DNA of 57,666 nucleotides. It comes from an uncultured Oxalobacteraceae bacterium (GTDB lineage: Bacteria; Pseudomonadota; Gammaproteobacteria; Burkholderiales; Burkholderiaceae). A program made the translations under genes and the position numbers. The notes under the pieces were generated by a model. That model saw only the letters and a program-made list of their open reading frames with translations, ran no database searches and was not told the origin of the DNA. Location of the stretch: assembly GCA_946480015.1 (NCBI GenBank), contig CAMLIL010000026.1:1-57666 (forward strand), read 5' to 3'. The stretch's first letter is position 1. Each line of letters starts with the position of its first letter. Positions 1 to 12,101 of the stretch are shown here, one piece after another.

Positions 1-83
1 CTTCGCTGGCATTATCCAGATCAGGTTCAGAGGGTGTTTCTCACCCACCGGCAGCAATGCGACCGGCAGGACCCCTAGCGTGT
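1..83 (-). promoter_or_regulatory. TPP (thi-box) riboswitch, 3' end off the left edge
   Basis: Read on the minus strand, the sequence carries the conserved THI-element blocks in order: CTAGGGGTCC near 70-80, a variable P3 arm, GGGTGAGAAACACCC, then CTGAACCTGATCTGGATAAT and GCCAGCGAAG at the window edge. These are the pyrimidine-sensor TGAGA core and the CTGATCTGGATAAT/GCCAGCG core of the thiamine pyrophosphate aptamer. The last bases of P1 and the whole expression platform lie left of position 1. The controlled gene is therefore a leftward thiamine biosynthesis or transport gene outside the window; which one cannot be seen. In this family, ligand binding normally lowers expression. Confidence 0.93.
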
Positions 84-111
84 GCCACAAAATTGTGGCG
101 CAAACATTATA
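84..111 (-). promoter_or_regulatory. -10 region and leader start of the leftward thiamine gene
   Basis: A perfect TATAAT (minus strand) lies at 106-111, about 23 bases upstream of the riboswitch; no convincing -35 is seen. Between it and the aptamer, at 84-99, is an inverted repeat GCCACAA/TTGTGGC with a 2-base centre, at or just after the predicted transcript start. It could be an operator or a small leader hairpin. The rest of the gap up to 320 holds no recognisable gene or motif. Confidence 0.5.
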
Positions 112-320
112 CCTGCATGCGGACAGTGCGAACATCTTTTCGTTCCCGAAAATACCGAACGGTCTGTTTATCCAGATCGAGAAAACGCTGGGCAAAAACC
201 CACGGCGTCAGCCAGACACCGGAGTAGGATGTAACTGCCGCCTACCCGCGGCCATCACACAACGCCGACCGCGCCACCACCCTGTGCGCCGGACCATGAC
301 ATCTTTCTCGGAGACTCCTC

Positions 321-1874
<1,554 letters not shown>

Positions 1875-1879
1875 TCGTT

Positions 1880-1917
1880 GCAAGAAAAAGAGACGCCGCG
1901 GCGTCTCTTTTCCTTGC
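1880..1917 (+). terminator. Terminator of protease copy 1 (probably bidirectional)
   Basis: Six bases after the stop codon is a perfect 26-base palindrome at 1886-1911 (arms AAAAGAGACGCC), extending with one mismatch to 1880-1917 and ending in a T-rich run. The symmetry gives a U-tract on either strand. Confidence 0.85.
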
Positions 1918-2254
1918 ACGCGCATCCAAGGCGGATGAAATTTCCCGAGCGCAAGTAGCGGGCAAGCATCGCTACCTAGCTGGGGCGCAAAATCATAGCA
2001 CCGCCGATGCCCCGCACAACTGCCTCAAATAAAAATCACGATGGGAAGGCGCGCAAACAACAGTTGATGACCCCTCCACAAATGTTGGTTGATTCCGCCA
2101 ATTCATTGACCCTACACTGGCTCTCCGCTGCTCGACAATCGGGCAGCGGACGGCACCCACAAAGTGCCGGCCCGGCGCGCTGATCAGCCAGTTCACCTTG
2201 AGGTCAGCGCAACAGAATGCACGCAAGCCACCAGAGCTTGCGGCGACATACTAC
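1918..2254. other. Intergenic region between the two subtilases
   Basis: No gene is seen. A possible promoter for the second protease is TTGATT (2089-2094), an 18-base spacer, then TACACT (2113-2118). This would give a leader of about 187 bases that contains the hairpin at 2255-2287. The promoter call is weak. Confidence 0.35.
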
Positions 2255-2287
2255 AGGGGACCTCGCTGCGGTTTTTCGAGGTCCCCT
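2255..2287 (+). promoter_or_regulatory. Leader hairpin element, copy A (upstream of subtilase 2)
   Basis: A perfect 11-bp stem, AGGGGACCTCG (2255-2265) with CGAGGTCCCCT (2277-2287), closes an 11-base loop containing GGTTTTT. The T-run is in the loop, so this is not a normal intrinsic terminator. The 3' arm ends 24 bases before the start codon. Nearly the same sequence, with the same loop motif and spacing, occurs upstream of metH at 55228-55260. An upstream GCGGCGA (near 2240) could pair instead with TCGCTGC, placing GGTTTTT just after that stem, so an attenuator-like switch is possible but speculative. Confidence 0.7.
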
Positions 2288-2311
2288 ACATTTTCAAATC
2301 GGAGAAACTCC

Positions 2312-3880
2312 ATGATGCACACTCAGCCTGTCATGTCCTCGATCGCGGCTGCGGTCAAGGTGTTGGTTGCAACGGTAGCAGTTGGATTCATCGGTAGTGC
2401 GTCGGCGGCCGCGGACACAAGCCGCGTGATCGTCGCCTTCAAGCCAGGCGCGGCAGCCAGCCTCAAAGCGGTGGTCGCCAAAGCCAAGGGTGCCGTCAAA
2501 CATGAAATCGCCGGCATGGACGCCATGGCCATCGAAGTGCCGAGCGCGGCCCTGAAGGGCTTGCAAAACAATCCCAACGTCGAGTACGTCGAGGAAGATG
2601 TGCTGCGCAAAGCCTTTGCGCTGACCTCGCCCTCGACCGGCACGCCGTACGCCAGCGGCCAGCTGGTACCCTACGGTATCAAGATGGTGCAGGCCGACCT
2701 GCTGCCCGACACCAATGCCGCCAACCGCAAGCTGTGCATCATCGACTCCGGCATCGACCGGTCCCATGAAGACCTGTCGGGCAACAAGCTGAGCGGCGAA
2801 TACGACGCCGGCACCGGCTGGTGGTACACCGACGAGAACCACCACGGTACCCACGTGGCGGGCACCATTGCCGCGATCAATAACAGCGGCGTCGGGGTGG
2901 TCGGCGTCAATCCGAACAGGCAGCTCAAGATCCACATCGTCAAGGTATTCGGCGCCGACGGCTGGGCTTACTCGTCCACCCTGGCGACGGCCGCCAACAA
3001 GTGCGGCGCAGCCGGTGCCAACGTGATCAGCATGTCGCTCGGTGGCGGGCGCGCCAGCAAGACCGAACAGCGGGCCTTCGACGCTTTGCAGGCCAAAGGC
3101 GTGCTGAGCATCGCGGCCGCCGGCAACGACGGCAACACCGTCGTTTCCTACCCGGCCGGGTACGCCAGCGTGATGATGGTCGGCGCGCTCGACGAAAACA
3201 AAGCCTGGGCCACCTTTTCGCAATACAACAGCAAGGTCGAAATTGCCGCACCGGGCGTGTCGGTGCTGTCCACCGTGCCGATGAACAGCGGCTCGCAATC
3301 GGCGCTGACGGTCGGCGCGACCACCTACGCCCCTGGCGGCATGGATGGCTCGCCGAAAAAGAGCGCCGCGGCCGCGCTGGCGGACTTCGGCATCGGCGAC
3401 ACGGTCAATCCCGCCGTGTCCGGCAAAGTGTGCCTGATCGCACGCGGCACCGTCGACTTCGCCACCAAGGTCGTCAATTGCCAGAACAGCGGCGGGGTGG
3501 GCGCGATCGTCTACAACAATGCGGCCGGCGGCTTCGGCGGCACGCTGGGCACGACCGCGACCACGATACCGTCGGTCACCGCGTCCGATACCGAAGGCGC
3601 GGCCATGAAAGCCCAGCTGGGCCAGACCGCCACCATCAAGGTCACGCCGTCGAGCTATGCCTACTATGACGGCACCTCCATGGCCACGCCGCACGTCTCG
3701 GCCGTGGCGGCCCTGGTGTGGAGCTACTACCCCACCTGCACCGGCACCCAGATCCGCAACTCGCTCGACAAGAGCGCGCAAGACCTGGGCGCAGCGGGCC
3801 GCGATACCAAGTTCGGCTATGGCCTGGTGCAAGCCAAGGCCGCCTACGACCGCATCAAGACTTACGGCTGCGGCAACTAA
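2312..3880 (+). CDS. Secreted subtilisin-like serine protease (S8) with inhibitor I9 and PA domains, copy 2
   Basis: Predicted secreted endopeptidase of 522 residues, a close paralogue of the gene upstream; long blocks around the active site are identical. It has a signal peptide (about 1-33), I9 propeptide (about 37-98), and catalytic Asp145, His178 and Ser456 with oxyanion Asn272. A PA insert lies at about 355-440. The ATG at 2312 is chosen because GGAG sits 7 bases upstream and the residues after it form a good signal peptide; an in-frame extension to 2198 would add 38 unlikely residues running through the leader hairpin. The copies diverge mainly in signal peptide, linkers and surface residues. 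Unlike copy 1, it carries the 2255-2287 hairpin in its leader, suggesting different control. Confidence 0.94.
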   Translation: MMHTQPVMSSIAAAVKVLVATVAVGFIGSASAAADTSRVIVAFKPGAAASLKAVVAKAKGAVKHEIAGMDAMAIEVPSAALKGLQNNPNVEYVEEDVLRKAFALTSPSTGTPYASGQLVPYGIKMVQADLLPDTNAANRKLCIIDSGIDRSHEDLSGNKLSGEYDAGTGWWYTDENHHGTHVAGTIAAINNSGVGVVGVNPNRQLKIHIVKVFGADGWAYSSTLATAANKCGAAGANVISMSLGGGRASKTEQRAFDALQAKGVLSIAAAGNDGNTVVSYPAGYASVMMVGALDENKAWATFSQYNSKVEIAAPGVSVLSTVPMNSGSQSALTVGATTYAPGGMDGSPKKSAAAALADFGIGDTVNPAVSGKVCLIARGTVDFATKVVNCQNSGGVGAIVYNNAAGGFGGTLGTTATTIPSVTASDTEGAAMKAQLGQTATIKVTPSSYAYYDGTSMATPHVSAVAALVWSYYPTCTGTQIRNSLDKSAQDLGAAGRDTKFGYGLVQAKAAYDRIKTYGCGN

Positions 3881-3899
3881 ACGGGCCAAGCCCACGCGA

Positions 3900-3934
3900 A
3901 CGGCCCGGTCGGCACCCGACCGGGCCGTTTTTTT
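3900..3934 (+). terminator. Terminator of protease copy 2
   Basis: A perfect 13-bp GC-rich stem (arms ACGGCCCGGTCGG and CCGACCGGGCCGT) with a 3-base loop is followed by seven T. This is a textbook intrinsic terminator 20 bases after the stop codon. Confidence 0.95.
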
Positions 3935-3948
3935 AGGCGACTGTCCTC

Positions 3949-3954
3949 TATAAT
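3949..3954 (+). promoter_or_regulatory. -10 element of valS
   Basis: A perfect TATAAT immediately after the upstream terminator. No good -35 is visible at 16-18 bases, where the terminator tail lies. Transcription would start near 3961, leaving a leader of about 26 bases before the ATG at 3987. Confidence 0.55.
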
Positions 3955-3986
3955 GGATGCTTTCGCAAAACCAATACCACCACATC

Positions 3987-6794
3987 ATGGAATTAGCCAA
4001 GTCTTTCGAGCCAGCCGATATTGAACAATTCTGGCGCACCGAGTGGGAACAGCGCGGATATTTCGCCGCCACCACCGATGCATCCAAGCCATCGTTTTCC
4101 ATCCAGCTGCCGCCGCCGAATGTGACCGGCACCCTGCACATGGGCCATGCGTTCAACCAGACCATCATGGATGGCCTGACCCGCTACTACCGCATGCGCG
4201 GCTTCAATACCGCCTGGATTCCCGGCACCGATCACGCCGGCATCGCGACCCAGATCGTGGTGGAACGCCAGCTGGACGCGCAGAAAATGTCGCGCCACGA
4301 CCTCGGCCGCCAGCAGTTCGTCAGCAAGGTGTGGGAGTGGAAAGAAAAATCCGGCAATACCATTACCGGCCAGATGCGCCGCATGGGTACCTCGCCCGAC
4401 TGGGCGCGCGAATATTTCACGATGGACGAGACCCGCTCGAAGGTCGTCACCGAGGTCTTCGTCCGCCTGTTCGAACAAGGGCTGATCTACCGCGGCAAGC
4501 GCCTGGTCAACTGGGACCCGAAACTCGGTACCGCCGTGTCGGACCTGGAAGTGGTGTCGGAAGAGGAAGACGGCTCGATGTGGTACATCAAGTACCCGCT
4601 GGCCGATGGCAGCGGCCACCTGACGGTCGCCACCACCCGTCCTGAAACCCTGCTGGGCGACGTCGCCGTGGCGGTCGATCCGACCGACGAGCGTTACCAG
4701 CATCTGGTGGGCAAGATGCTCGACCTGCCCCTGACCGGCCGCCAGATCCCCATCATTGCCGACGAATATGTCGACAAGGCCTTCGGCTCGGGCTGCGTCA
4801 AGATTACCCCTGCCCACGACCAGAACGACTATGCCGTCGGCCAGCGCCACCAGTTGCCGATGATCTGCGTGTTCACCCTGGACGCCAGGATCAACGAGAA
4901 CGCCCCTGCCGCCTACCAGGGCATGGACCGCTTCGCCGCGCGCAAGCAGGTCGTCGCCGATCTCGACGCGCAAGGCTTGCTGGAACAAGTCAAGCCGCAC
5001 AAGCTGATGGTGCCGCGCGGCGACCGCACCGGCGTCGTGATCGAACCGATGCTGACCGACCAGTGGTTCGTTGCCATGAGCAAGCCGGCGCCGGAAGGCA
5101 CTTTCTTCCCCGGCAAATCGATCGCCGAAGTCGCGCTGGAGAAAGTTGCCCAGGGCGAGGTCAAATTCGTCCCGGAAAACTGGAGCACCACCTACAACCA
5201 GTGGCTGGAAAACATCCAGGACTGGTGCATTTCGCGCCAGCTGTGGTGGGGCCACCAGATCCCGGCCTGGTACGACGACGCCGGCAATGTCTTCGTGGCC
5301 AAGACCGAAGACGAAGCGCGCGCCAAAGCCGCCGCCGCCGGCATCAGCGCGCCGCTGCGCCGCGACGACGACGTGCTCGACACCTGGTTCTCGTCGGCAC
5401 TGGTGCCCTTCTCGACCATGGGCTGGCCCGAAGAAACCCCGGACATGAAGATGTTCCTGCCTTCGTCCGTGCTGGTGACCGGATTCGACATCATCTTCTT
5501 CTGGGTCGCGCGCATGGTCATGATGACCGCGCACTTCACCGGCAAAGTGCCGTTCGAGACCGTCTACGTGCACGGCCTGGTGCGCGACTCGACCGGCCAG
5601 AAGATGTCCAAGTCCAAGGGCAACACGCTCGACCCGATCGACCTGATCGACGGCATCGGCGTGGAACAGCTGGTGGTCAAGCGCACCACCGGGCTGATGA
5701 ACCCGAAGGACGCGGAAAAAATCGCCAAAGCCACCCGCAAGGAGTTCCCGGAAGGCATTTCCGCCTACGGCAGCGACGCCGTGCGCTTCACCATGGCCAG
5801 CTACGCCTCGCTGGGCCGCAACATCAACTTCGACCTGGGCCGCTGCGAAGGCTACCGCAACTTCTGCAACAAGATGTGGAACGCCACCCGCTTCGTGCTG
5901 ATGAACACCGAAGGCAAGGATTGCAGCGCCAACGATGCCGACCTGTCGCAGGCCGACCGCTGGATCATCTCCATGATGCAGCGCGCCGAGCAGGAAATCG
6001 CCAAGGGCTTCGAAGATTACCGCTTCGACAATATCGCCACCGCCATCTACCAATTCGTCTGGGACGAGTATTGCGACTGGTATCTGGAAGTGGCCAAGGT
6101 CCAGGTGCAGCAGGGCAGCGAGGGCCAGCAGCGCGCCACCCGCAACACCCTGCTGCGCGTACTGGAAGTCATCCTGCGCCTGGCCCATCCGATCGTGCCT
6201 TTCGTCACTGAAGCACTGTGGCAAGCGGTCGCCCCGCTGGCCGGCAAGCAGCTCAAGGCCGAAGGCGACTCCATCATGATGCAGCCGTATCCGCAAGCCA
6301 ACGAGGCCCTGATCGATGCGGCGGCCGAAGACTGGATGAGCCAACTCAAGGCCTTGGTCGACGCCACCCGCAACCTGCGTGGCGAAATGCAGATCTCGCC
6401 ATCGGTGCGCGTGCCGCTGATCGTGGAAGCGTCCGACGCCGCCGACAAGGCCCGCCTGAGCAGCTTTGCCGCCTACGTGCACATGCTGGGCAAGCTGTCG
6501 GAAGTGAACATCGTCGATGCCCTGCCCGAATCGCCGGCCGCGGTGTCCATCGTCGGCACGACCAAGCTGATGCTGAAAGTCGAGATCGACGTCGCCGCCG
6601 AGCGCGAGCGCCTGTCGAAAGAGATTGGCCGCATCGAAGCCGAGATTGCCAAGGTCAATGGCAAACTGGGCAATGAAAGCTTCGTGGCGCGCGCACCGGA
6701 AGCGGTGGTTACCCAGGAAAAAGAACGCCTGGTCAACTTCACTGCCACCATCAGCAAATTGCGCGAACAGTTCGGCAAACTAGCGGCTGCCTGA
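3987..6794 (+). CDS. valS: Valine--tRNA ligase
   Basis: Cytoplasmic class I aminoacyl-tRNA synthetase that charges tRNA-Val with valine and edits mischarged threonine. About 935 residues, normal for the bacterial enzyme. Visible motifs are [14 protein letters not shown] (HIGH-type signature) near the N terminus, the editing-domain stretch [23 protein letters not shown] (KMSKS loop), an anticodon-binding domain, and a C-terminal heptad-rich segment ([18 protein letters not shown]) that is the usual coiled-coil arm. The start at 3987 (MELAKSFEP) is chosen over an in-frame ATG at 3957, because that one lies before the predicted transcript start set by the TATAAT at 3949-3954. The GNAT gene follows 36 bases after the stop and may be cotranscribed. 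Confidence 0.97.
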   Translation: MELAKSFEPADIEQFWRTEWEQRGYFAATTDASKPSFSIQLPPPNVTGTLHMGHAFNQTIMDGLTRYYRMRGFNTAWIPGTDHAGIATQIVVERQLDAQKMSRHDLGRQQFVSKVWEWKEKSGNTITGQMRRMGTSPDWAREYFTMDETRSKVVTEVFVRLFEQGLIYRGKRLVNWDPKLGTAVSDLEVVSEEEDGSMWYIKYPLADGSGHLTVATTRPETLLGDVAVAVDPTDERYQHLVGKMLDLPLTGRQIPIIADEYVDKAFGSGCVKITPAHDQNDYAVGQRHQLPMICVFTLDARINENAPAAYQGMDRFAARKQVVADLDAQGLLEQVKPHKLMVPRGDRTGVVIEPMLTDQWFVAMSKPAPEGTFFPGKSIAEVALEKVAQGEVKFVPENWSTTYNQWLENIQDWCISRQLWWGHQIPAWYDDAGNVFVAKTEDEARAKAAAAGISAPLRRDDDVLDTWFSSALVPFSTMGWPEETPDMKMFLPSSVLVTGFDIIFFWVARMVMMTAHFTGKVPFETVYVHGLVRDSTGQKMSKSKGNTLDPIDLIDGIGVEQLVVKRTTGLMNPKDAEKIAKATRKEFPEGISAYGSDAVRFTMASYASLGRNINFDLGRCEGYRNFCNKMWNATRFVLMNTEGKDCSANDADLSQADRWIISMMQRAEQEIAKGFEDYRFDNIATAIYQFVWDEYCDWYLEVAKVQVQQGSEGQQRATRNTLLRVLEVILRLAHPIVPFVTEALWQAVAPLAGKQLKAEGDSIMMQPYPQANEALIDAAAEDWMSQLKALVDATRNLRGEMQISPSVRVPLIVEASDAADKARLSSFAAYVHMLGKLSEVNIVDALPESPAAVSIVGTTKLMLKVEIDVAAERERLSKEIGRIEAEIAKVNGKLGNESFVARAPEAVVTQEKERLVNFTATISKLREQFGKLAAA

Positions 6795-6830
6795 GCGCGC
6801 TTTGCCATTGGCAGCCATGACAGAGGGAGA

Positions 6831-7316
6831 ATGAGCGACGCGGCCGTGGCCATCCGGACGGCGCAGGCGGAAGACGCCGGCGCCGTCAGCGCACTGCTGC
6901 TCAGCCTGGCTAACCGCTGCACCCTGTATCCCGACATGCGCGGTGCCGAGCGCTTTCTGGCCAGCCTTGCGCCGGACGCGCTGCATGCGGTGATCGCCTC
7001 GCCCGCGTATCGCTACCTCACCGGCTGGATCGACGGCAGCCTGGCCGGTGTCATCGCACTGCGCGACAACAGCCACCTGTACCACCTGTTCGTGGCTGAT
7101 CAGTTCCAAGGGCGAAAGATTGCTTCAGTTTTATGGACGGAGCTGAAACGGCTGGCGCTGGAAGCGGGCAACCCGGGCCGCTTCACCGTCAACGCCAGCG
7201 TCGGCGCGGTGCCGGTGTACCGCGCGTTCGGCTTTCGCATCCACGGCGACTATGTTGCCACCAAGGGCATCGTGTACGTCCCGATGCGCTACGCCGGCAA
7301 AACTAGGAACGCTTGA
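6831..7316 (+). CDS. GNAT family N-acetyltransferase
   Basis: Small cytoplasmic acetyltransferase of 161 residues with one GNAT domain spanning most of the protein. The acetyl-CoA pyrophosphate-binding motif A is seen as [18 protein letters not shown] (Q-x-x-G-x-[GA]-like turn). Motif B corresponds to the region ending [11 protein letters not shown]. The substrate (small molecule, peptide or protein N terminus) cannot be told. A GGGAG sits only 2-3 bases before the ATG, unusually tight. It follows valS by 36 bases on the same strand. Its 3' end overlaps the convergent UPF0178 gene by 14 bases. Confidence 0.85.
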   Translation: MSDAAVAIRTAQAEDAGAVSALLLSLANRCTLYPDMRGAERFLASLAPDALHAVIASPAYRYLTGWIDGSLAGVIALRDNSHLYHLFVADQFQGRKIASVLWTELKRLALEAGNPGRFTVNASVGAVPVYRAFGFRIHGDYVATKGIVYVPMRYAGKTRNA

Positions 7317-7758
7317 GCCTTCGGCTGAGATGCCGGTCCAGCTGGTTGGCGAAGTTCTGCCGGTCGGCCTGGCCGAACGGGGCCGGTCCGCCGGTGTCGA
7401 CGCCGCCGCTGCGCAACTCCTCCATGAATTTGCGCATGGTCAGTTGCTGGGCGATGTTATCTTCCGTATAAAACTCGCCGCGCGGATTGAGCGCAAAGCC
7501 GCCCTTGGCCAGCACGTCGGCGGCAAGGGGAATATCGCCGGTGACCACCAGATCGCCCGGCGCCAGCAGGCGCACGATCTCGGCGTCGGCCACATCGGGC
7601 CCTTGTGCCACTTGCAGCGCGCGCACGAAGCGCGACGGCGGCACCCGCATCAGCTGGTTGGCCACCAGCGTGACCTGCAGCTGCAGCCGCTCGGCTACCC
7701 GGTAGAGGATGTCCTTGATCACCGCCGGGCAGGCATCGGCGTCGACATAAATTTGCAT
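7303..7758 (-). CDS. UPF0178 (YaiI/YqxD) family protein
   Basis: 151 residues, matching the UPF0178 family in length and sequence: the N-terminal [16 protein letters not shown] and the internal [19 protein letters not shown] are its hallmark blocks. The family has a PIN/NYN-like alpha-beta fold with conserved Asp residues (here Asp6 and Asp8 in VDADACP, plus the GDIPLA aspartate), which suggests a metal-dependent nuclease. No activity is firmly established, so function is left open. The gene converges on the GNAT gene with a 14-base overlap. It lies 104 bases downstream of ruvB on the same strand and may be read from that operon. Confidence 0.9.
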   Translation of the reverse strand: MQIYVDADACPAVIKDILYRVAERLQLQVTLVANQLMRVPPSRFVRALQVAQGPDVADAEIVRLLAPGDLVVTGDIPLAADVLAKGGFALNPRGEFYTEDNIAQQLTMRKFMEELRSGGVDTGGPAPFGQADRQNFANQLDRHLSRRLKRS

Positions 7759-7862
7759 CGGATCCCTTCGTGAATCGATTACGGCAGGCGAGATCCTACA
7801 ATATTACCGTCGAGTGTGCCTTCAGGTGTGAAATCGGGCGGCGGGGTCAGGGCGTCGGACGC

Positions 7863-8924
7863 TCAAGGCAGGTTGTCCCACAAATCGCCGGTCGGGCTGG
7901 TGCGGGGAGCGGCAACCCCAAAATGTTGATACGCAAGTGGAGTAGCGATGCGCCCACGCGGAGTGCGCTGCAAATAGCCCTGCTGGATCAGATACGGCTC
8001 AAGCACGTCTTCAATGGTATCGGCTTCCTCACCGATTGCCGCAGCCAGGTTGCCAATGCCGACCGGCCCGCCGCCGAACTTGAACAGCACCGCTTCCAGC
8101 AGCTTGCGGTCCATCAGATCGAAACCGACCGTATCCACATCGAGCATTTTCAATGCCGCATCGGCCATCGGCTTGGTAATCTCGCCGGTGCCTTTCACCT
8201 CGGCGTAATCGCGCACTCGTCGCAACAGGCGGTTGGCAATGCGCGGCGTGCCCCGTGCGCGCAAAGCGATTTCGCGCGCGCCCTCTTCCGCGATTGGCGC
8301 ATTGAGCAGGGCCGCGCTACGGGTAACGATGCGCGTCAATTCCTGCGCGTTATAAAACTCCAGCCGCGCCACAATGCCGAAACGGTCGCGCAGCGGATTG
8401 GTCAGCATCCCCGCGCGCGTGGTGGCGCCGACCAGGGTGAACGGCTGCAGGTCCAGCTTGACCGAACGCGCCGCCGGACCTTCGCCGATCATGATGTCGA
8501 TCTGGTAGTCTTCCAGCGCCGGATACAAAATCTCTTCGACCACCGGCGAGAGCCGGTGAATCTCGTCGATGAACAGCACATCGTTCACTTCCAGATTGGT
8601 CAGGATGGCCGCCAGATCGCCCGGACGCTCCAGCACCGGCCCGGAAGTCTGGCGCAGGTTAACGCCCATTTCGCGCGCAATGATGTGGGCCAGGGTCGTC
8701 TTGCCCAGACCCGGCGGGCCGAACAGCAATGTGTGATCAAGCGCTTCGCGCCGTTTGCGCGCCGCCGAAATAAAAATCTCCAGCTGGTCGCGGATCTTCT
8801 CCTGGCCGACATATTCGTCAAGCTGCTTGGGCCGCAAAGCGCGCTCGATCGCCTCTTCGTTGGGCGAAGCGGGCGTGGCGGCAATGACCCGCTGCTCGGT
8901 GAAATTGTCGGTCTGAATGCTCAC
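7863..8924 (-). CDS. ruvB: Holliday junction branch migration DNA helicase RuvB
   Basis: Hexameric AAA+ motor that drives branch migration of Holliday junctions with RuvA. 353 residues. Motifs: Walker [10 protein letters not shown] (Lys75), Walker B LFIDEIHR (Asp120-Glu121), sensor-1 GATTRAG, the Arg-finger region LRDRFG, and a C-terminal winged-helix domain ending in the usual RTPRGR...AY segment. The start is GTG, with AAGGA 7-8 bases upstream. The gene begins 3 bases after the ruvA stop, so the two are surely cotranscribed and probably translationally coupled. It is the last ruv gene of a minus-strand run that begins at dusB. Confidence 0.98.
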   Translation of the reverse strand: MSIQTDNFTEQRVIAATPASPNEEAIERALRPKQLDEYVGQEKIRDQLEIFISAARKRREALDHTLLFGPPGLGKTTLAHIIAREMGVNLRQTSGPVLERPGDLAAILTNLEVNDVLFIDEIHRLSPVVEEILYPALEDYQIDIMIGEGPAARSVKLDLQPFTLVGATTRAGMLTNPLRDRFGIVARLEFYNAQELTRIVTRSAALLNAPIAEEGAREIALRARGTPRIANRLLRRVRDYAEVKGTGEITKPMADAALKMLDVDTVGFDLMDRKLLEAVLFKFGGGPVGIGNLAAAIGEEADTIEDVLEPYLIQQGYLQRTPRGRIATPLAYQHFGVAAPRTSPTGDLWDNLP

Positions 8925-8927
8925 GCT

Positions 8928-9506
8928 TTATCCTTTTGAGAGCGCCTTGAGCGCGTACTTGATGCCATCGGAAACGCTGCTGCCAGCCGGCAGGTTCTTC
9001 AGCGCGAGCGTGGCCTCCTTGTCAGAATACCCCAAAGCCAGCAGTGCGTTGAGGATGTCCGATTGGGCGTCGTGCTGGACCGCGCCACCGGGCGCGCCCA
9101 GGTCCGCGCCCAGCTTGCCCTTCAATTCCAGCAGCAAACGCTCGGCGGTCTTTTTGCCGATTCCGGGAACCTTCACCAGCCGCCCTGCTTCCTGCAAGGT
9201 CACCGCTTGCGCCAGATCGGCAATGGTCATGCCGGACAAAATCGACAGCGCGGTCCGCGCCCCCACGCCGGTAATCTTGATCAATTGCCGGAACACGGCC
9301 CGCTCGGACGCGTTGCCGAAGCCGAACAGCAAATGCGCATCTTCGCGGATGGCCTGGTGGGTGAACAAAGTCACCTTTTCGCCCAGCTGCGGCAAGTTGT
9401 AGTACGTGCTCATCGGCACATCGACTTCGTAGCCGACGCCGTTGCAGTCGACCAGCAGCTGCGGCGGATTTTTCTCCAACAGAATTCCGGAAATACGACC
9501 GATCAT
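8928..9506 (-). CDS. ruvA: Holliday junction branch migration complex subunit RuvA
   Basis: Tetrameric junction-binding protein that loads RuvB on four-way DNA. 192 residues, normal length. The N-terminal OB-fold ([14 protein letters not shown]), two helix-hairpin-helix segments around [13 protein letters not shown] and [21 protein letters not shown], and a C-terminal three-helix RuvB-binding domain ([15 protein letters not shown]) are all recognisable. It lies 8 bases downstream of ruvC and 3 bases upstream of ruvB. Confidence 0.98.
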   Translation of the reverse strand: MIGRISGILLEKNPPQLLVDCNGVGYEVDVPMSTYYNLPQLGEKVTLFTHQAIREDAHLLFGFGNASERAVFRQLIKITGVGARTALSILSGMTIADLAQAVTLQEAGRLVKVPGIGKKTAERLLLELKGKLGADLGAPGGAVQHDAQSDILNALLALGYSDKEATLALKNLPAGSSVSDGIKYALKALSKG

Positions 9507-9514
9507 AAGAACCT

Positions 9515-10051
9515 TTAAACGAGGCGGCCGCGCTTCATGCGCAAGCCGGAGAGCGAAGGGGCGAGCGCGCCGATCAGGGCCAGGGTGTCGTGGCTGTTGG
9601 CGTGGCAGATGGCAACGCCAAGCGCGTCGGCGGCATCGGTGCCTGGCAGGCCGGGCAACAGCAATAGTCGCGCGACCATTTCCTGCACTTGCTCCTTGGC
9701 GGCCTTGCCATGGCCGGTAACGGCTTGCTTGACTTGCAGCGCCGTGTATTCGGCCACGCTGAGGTCGGCACCGACCAGCGCGGTGATGGCGGCGCCGCGC
9801 GCCTGTCCAAGCAGCAAGGTCGATTGGGGATTGACGTTGACGAAGACTTTTTCGATCGCCGCGCAGGTCGGCCGATAGGTGCGCACCACCTCGCCGATCC
9901 CGTCGAGGATGATCTTGAGGCGGCCGGGCAACTCGCCTTCGGCCACGGTCTTGATGGTGCCGGAGGCAATGTACCGCAGCTTGCTGCCCTGCTTTTCGAT
10001 AATGCCGAAGCCCGTGGTGCGCAGGCCCGGATCAATGCCAAGAATAATCAT
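9515..10051 (-). CDS. ruvC: Crossover junction endodeoxyribonuclease RuvC
   Basis: Dimeric Holliday-junction resolvase of the RNase H fold; it cuts junctions held by RuvAB. 178 residues. The acidic metal-binding residues are in place: Asp7 in [11 protein letters not shown], the Glu in AAIEKVFVN, and the C-terminal pair in [13 protein letters not shown]. It follows purH by 50 bases and precedes ruvA by 8. Confidence 0.98.
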   Translation of the reverse strand: MIILGIDPGLRTTGFGIIEKQGSKLRYIASGTIKTVAEGELPGRLKIILDGIGEVVRTYRPTCAAIEKVFVNVNPQSTLLLGQARGAAITALVGADLSVAEYTALQVKQAVTGHGKAAKEQVQEMVARLLLLPGLPGTDAADALGVAICHANSHDTLALIGALAPSLSGLRMKRGRLV

Positions 10052-10101
10052 TATCGAATGTTATACCGCCGGGCAAGCTTTGGCGTGCCCGGCGCGTGAT
10101 T

Positions 10102-11688
<1,587 letters not shown>

Positions 11689-11775
11689 GATAGTGGCCTG
11701 GTTGTGGAAATATTCGGAGAGTGCGGGCGTTCCCGGCAGAACCGCGCCGGTACGCCGGAAGTGCGGAACGCGGGC

Positions 11776-12009
11776 TTACAGCAGTCCGTGTTCCTGCAGC
11801 TTTTTGCGCAGGGTGTTGCGATTGATGCCCAGCATTTGCGCGGCGTGCGATTGATTGCCTTCAGCGCGCGTCATGACGACTTCGAGGATAGGCTTTTCGA
11901 CAGTCAGCACGACCATGTCGTAAATATTCGATGCCTGCTGCTCGCCCAGGTCGTTGAAATACTCTTCAAGACTTTTCTGGACTACTTCCTGAATGCTTTC
12001 TTTGCTCAT
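11776..12009 (-). CDS. fis: Fis family DNA-binding protein
   Basis: Small nucleoid-associated regulator of 77 residues. The C-terminal helix-turn-helix is typical of Fis (NQSHAAQMLGINRNTLRKKL) and is shared with the NtrC C-terminal domain. The N-terminal half contains the acidic helix expected for dimerisation. It is shorter than the 98-residue E. coli protein but normal for betaproteobacterial Fis. It is the second gene of the dusB-fis pair, the same arrangement as in enterics, with a 92-base gap after dusB. Confidence 0.95.
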   Translation of the reverse strand: MSKESIQEVVQKSLEEYFNDLGEQQASNIYDMVVLTVEKPILEVVMTRAEGNQSHAAQMLGINRNTLRKKLQEHGLL

Positions 12010-12101
12010 GTCTTAGTGCTTCATCTTCTGATTAACGTTCTAGCCGCTGCTCTACAGGCAGCGTCGTCCCGGGTATTGTTCTTGGTAGTCTGTCTGGCGT
12101 T

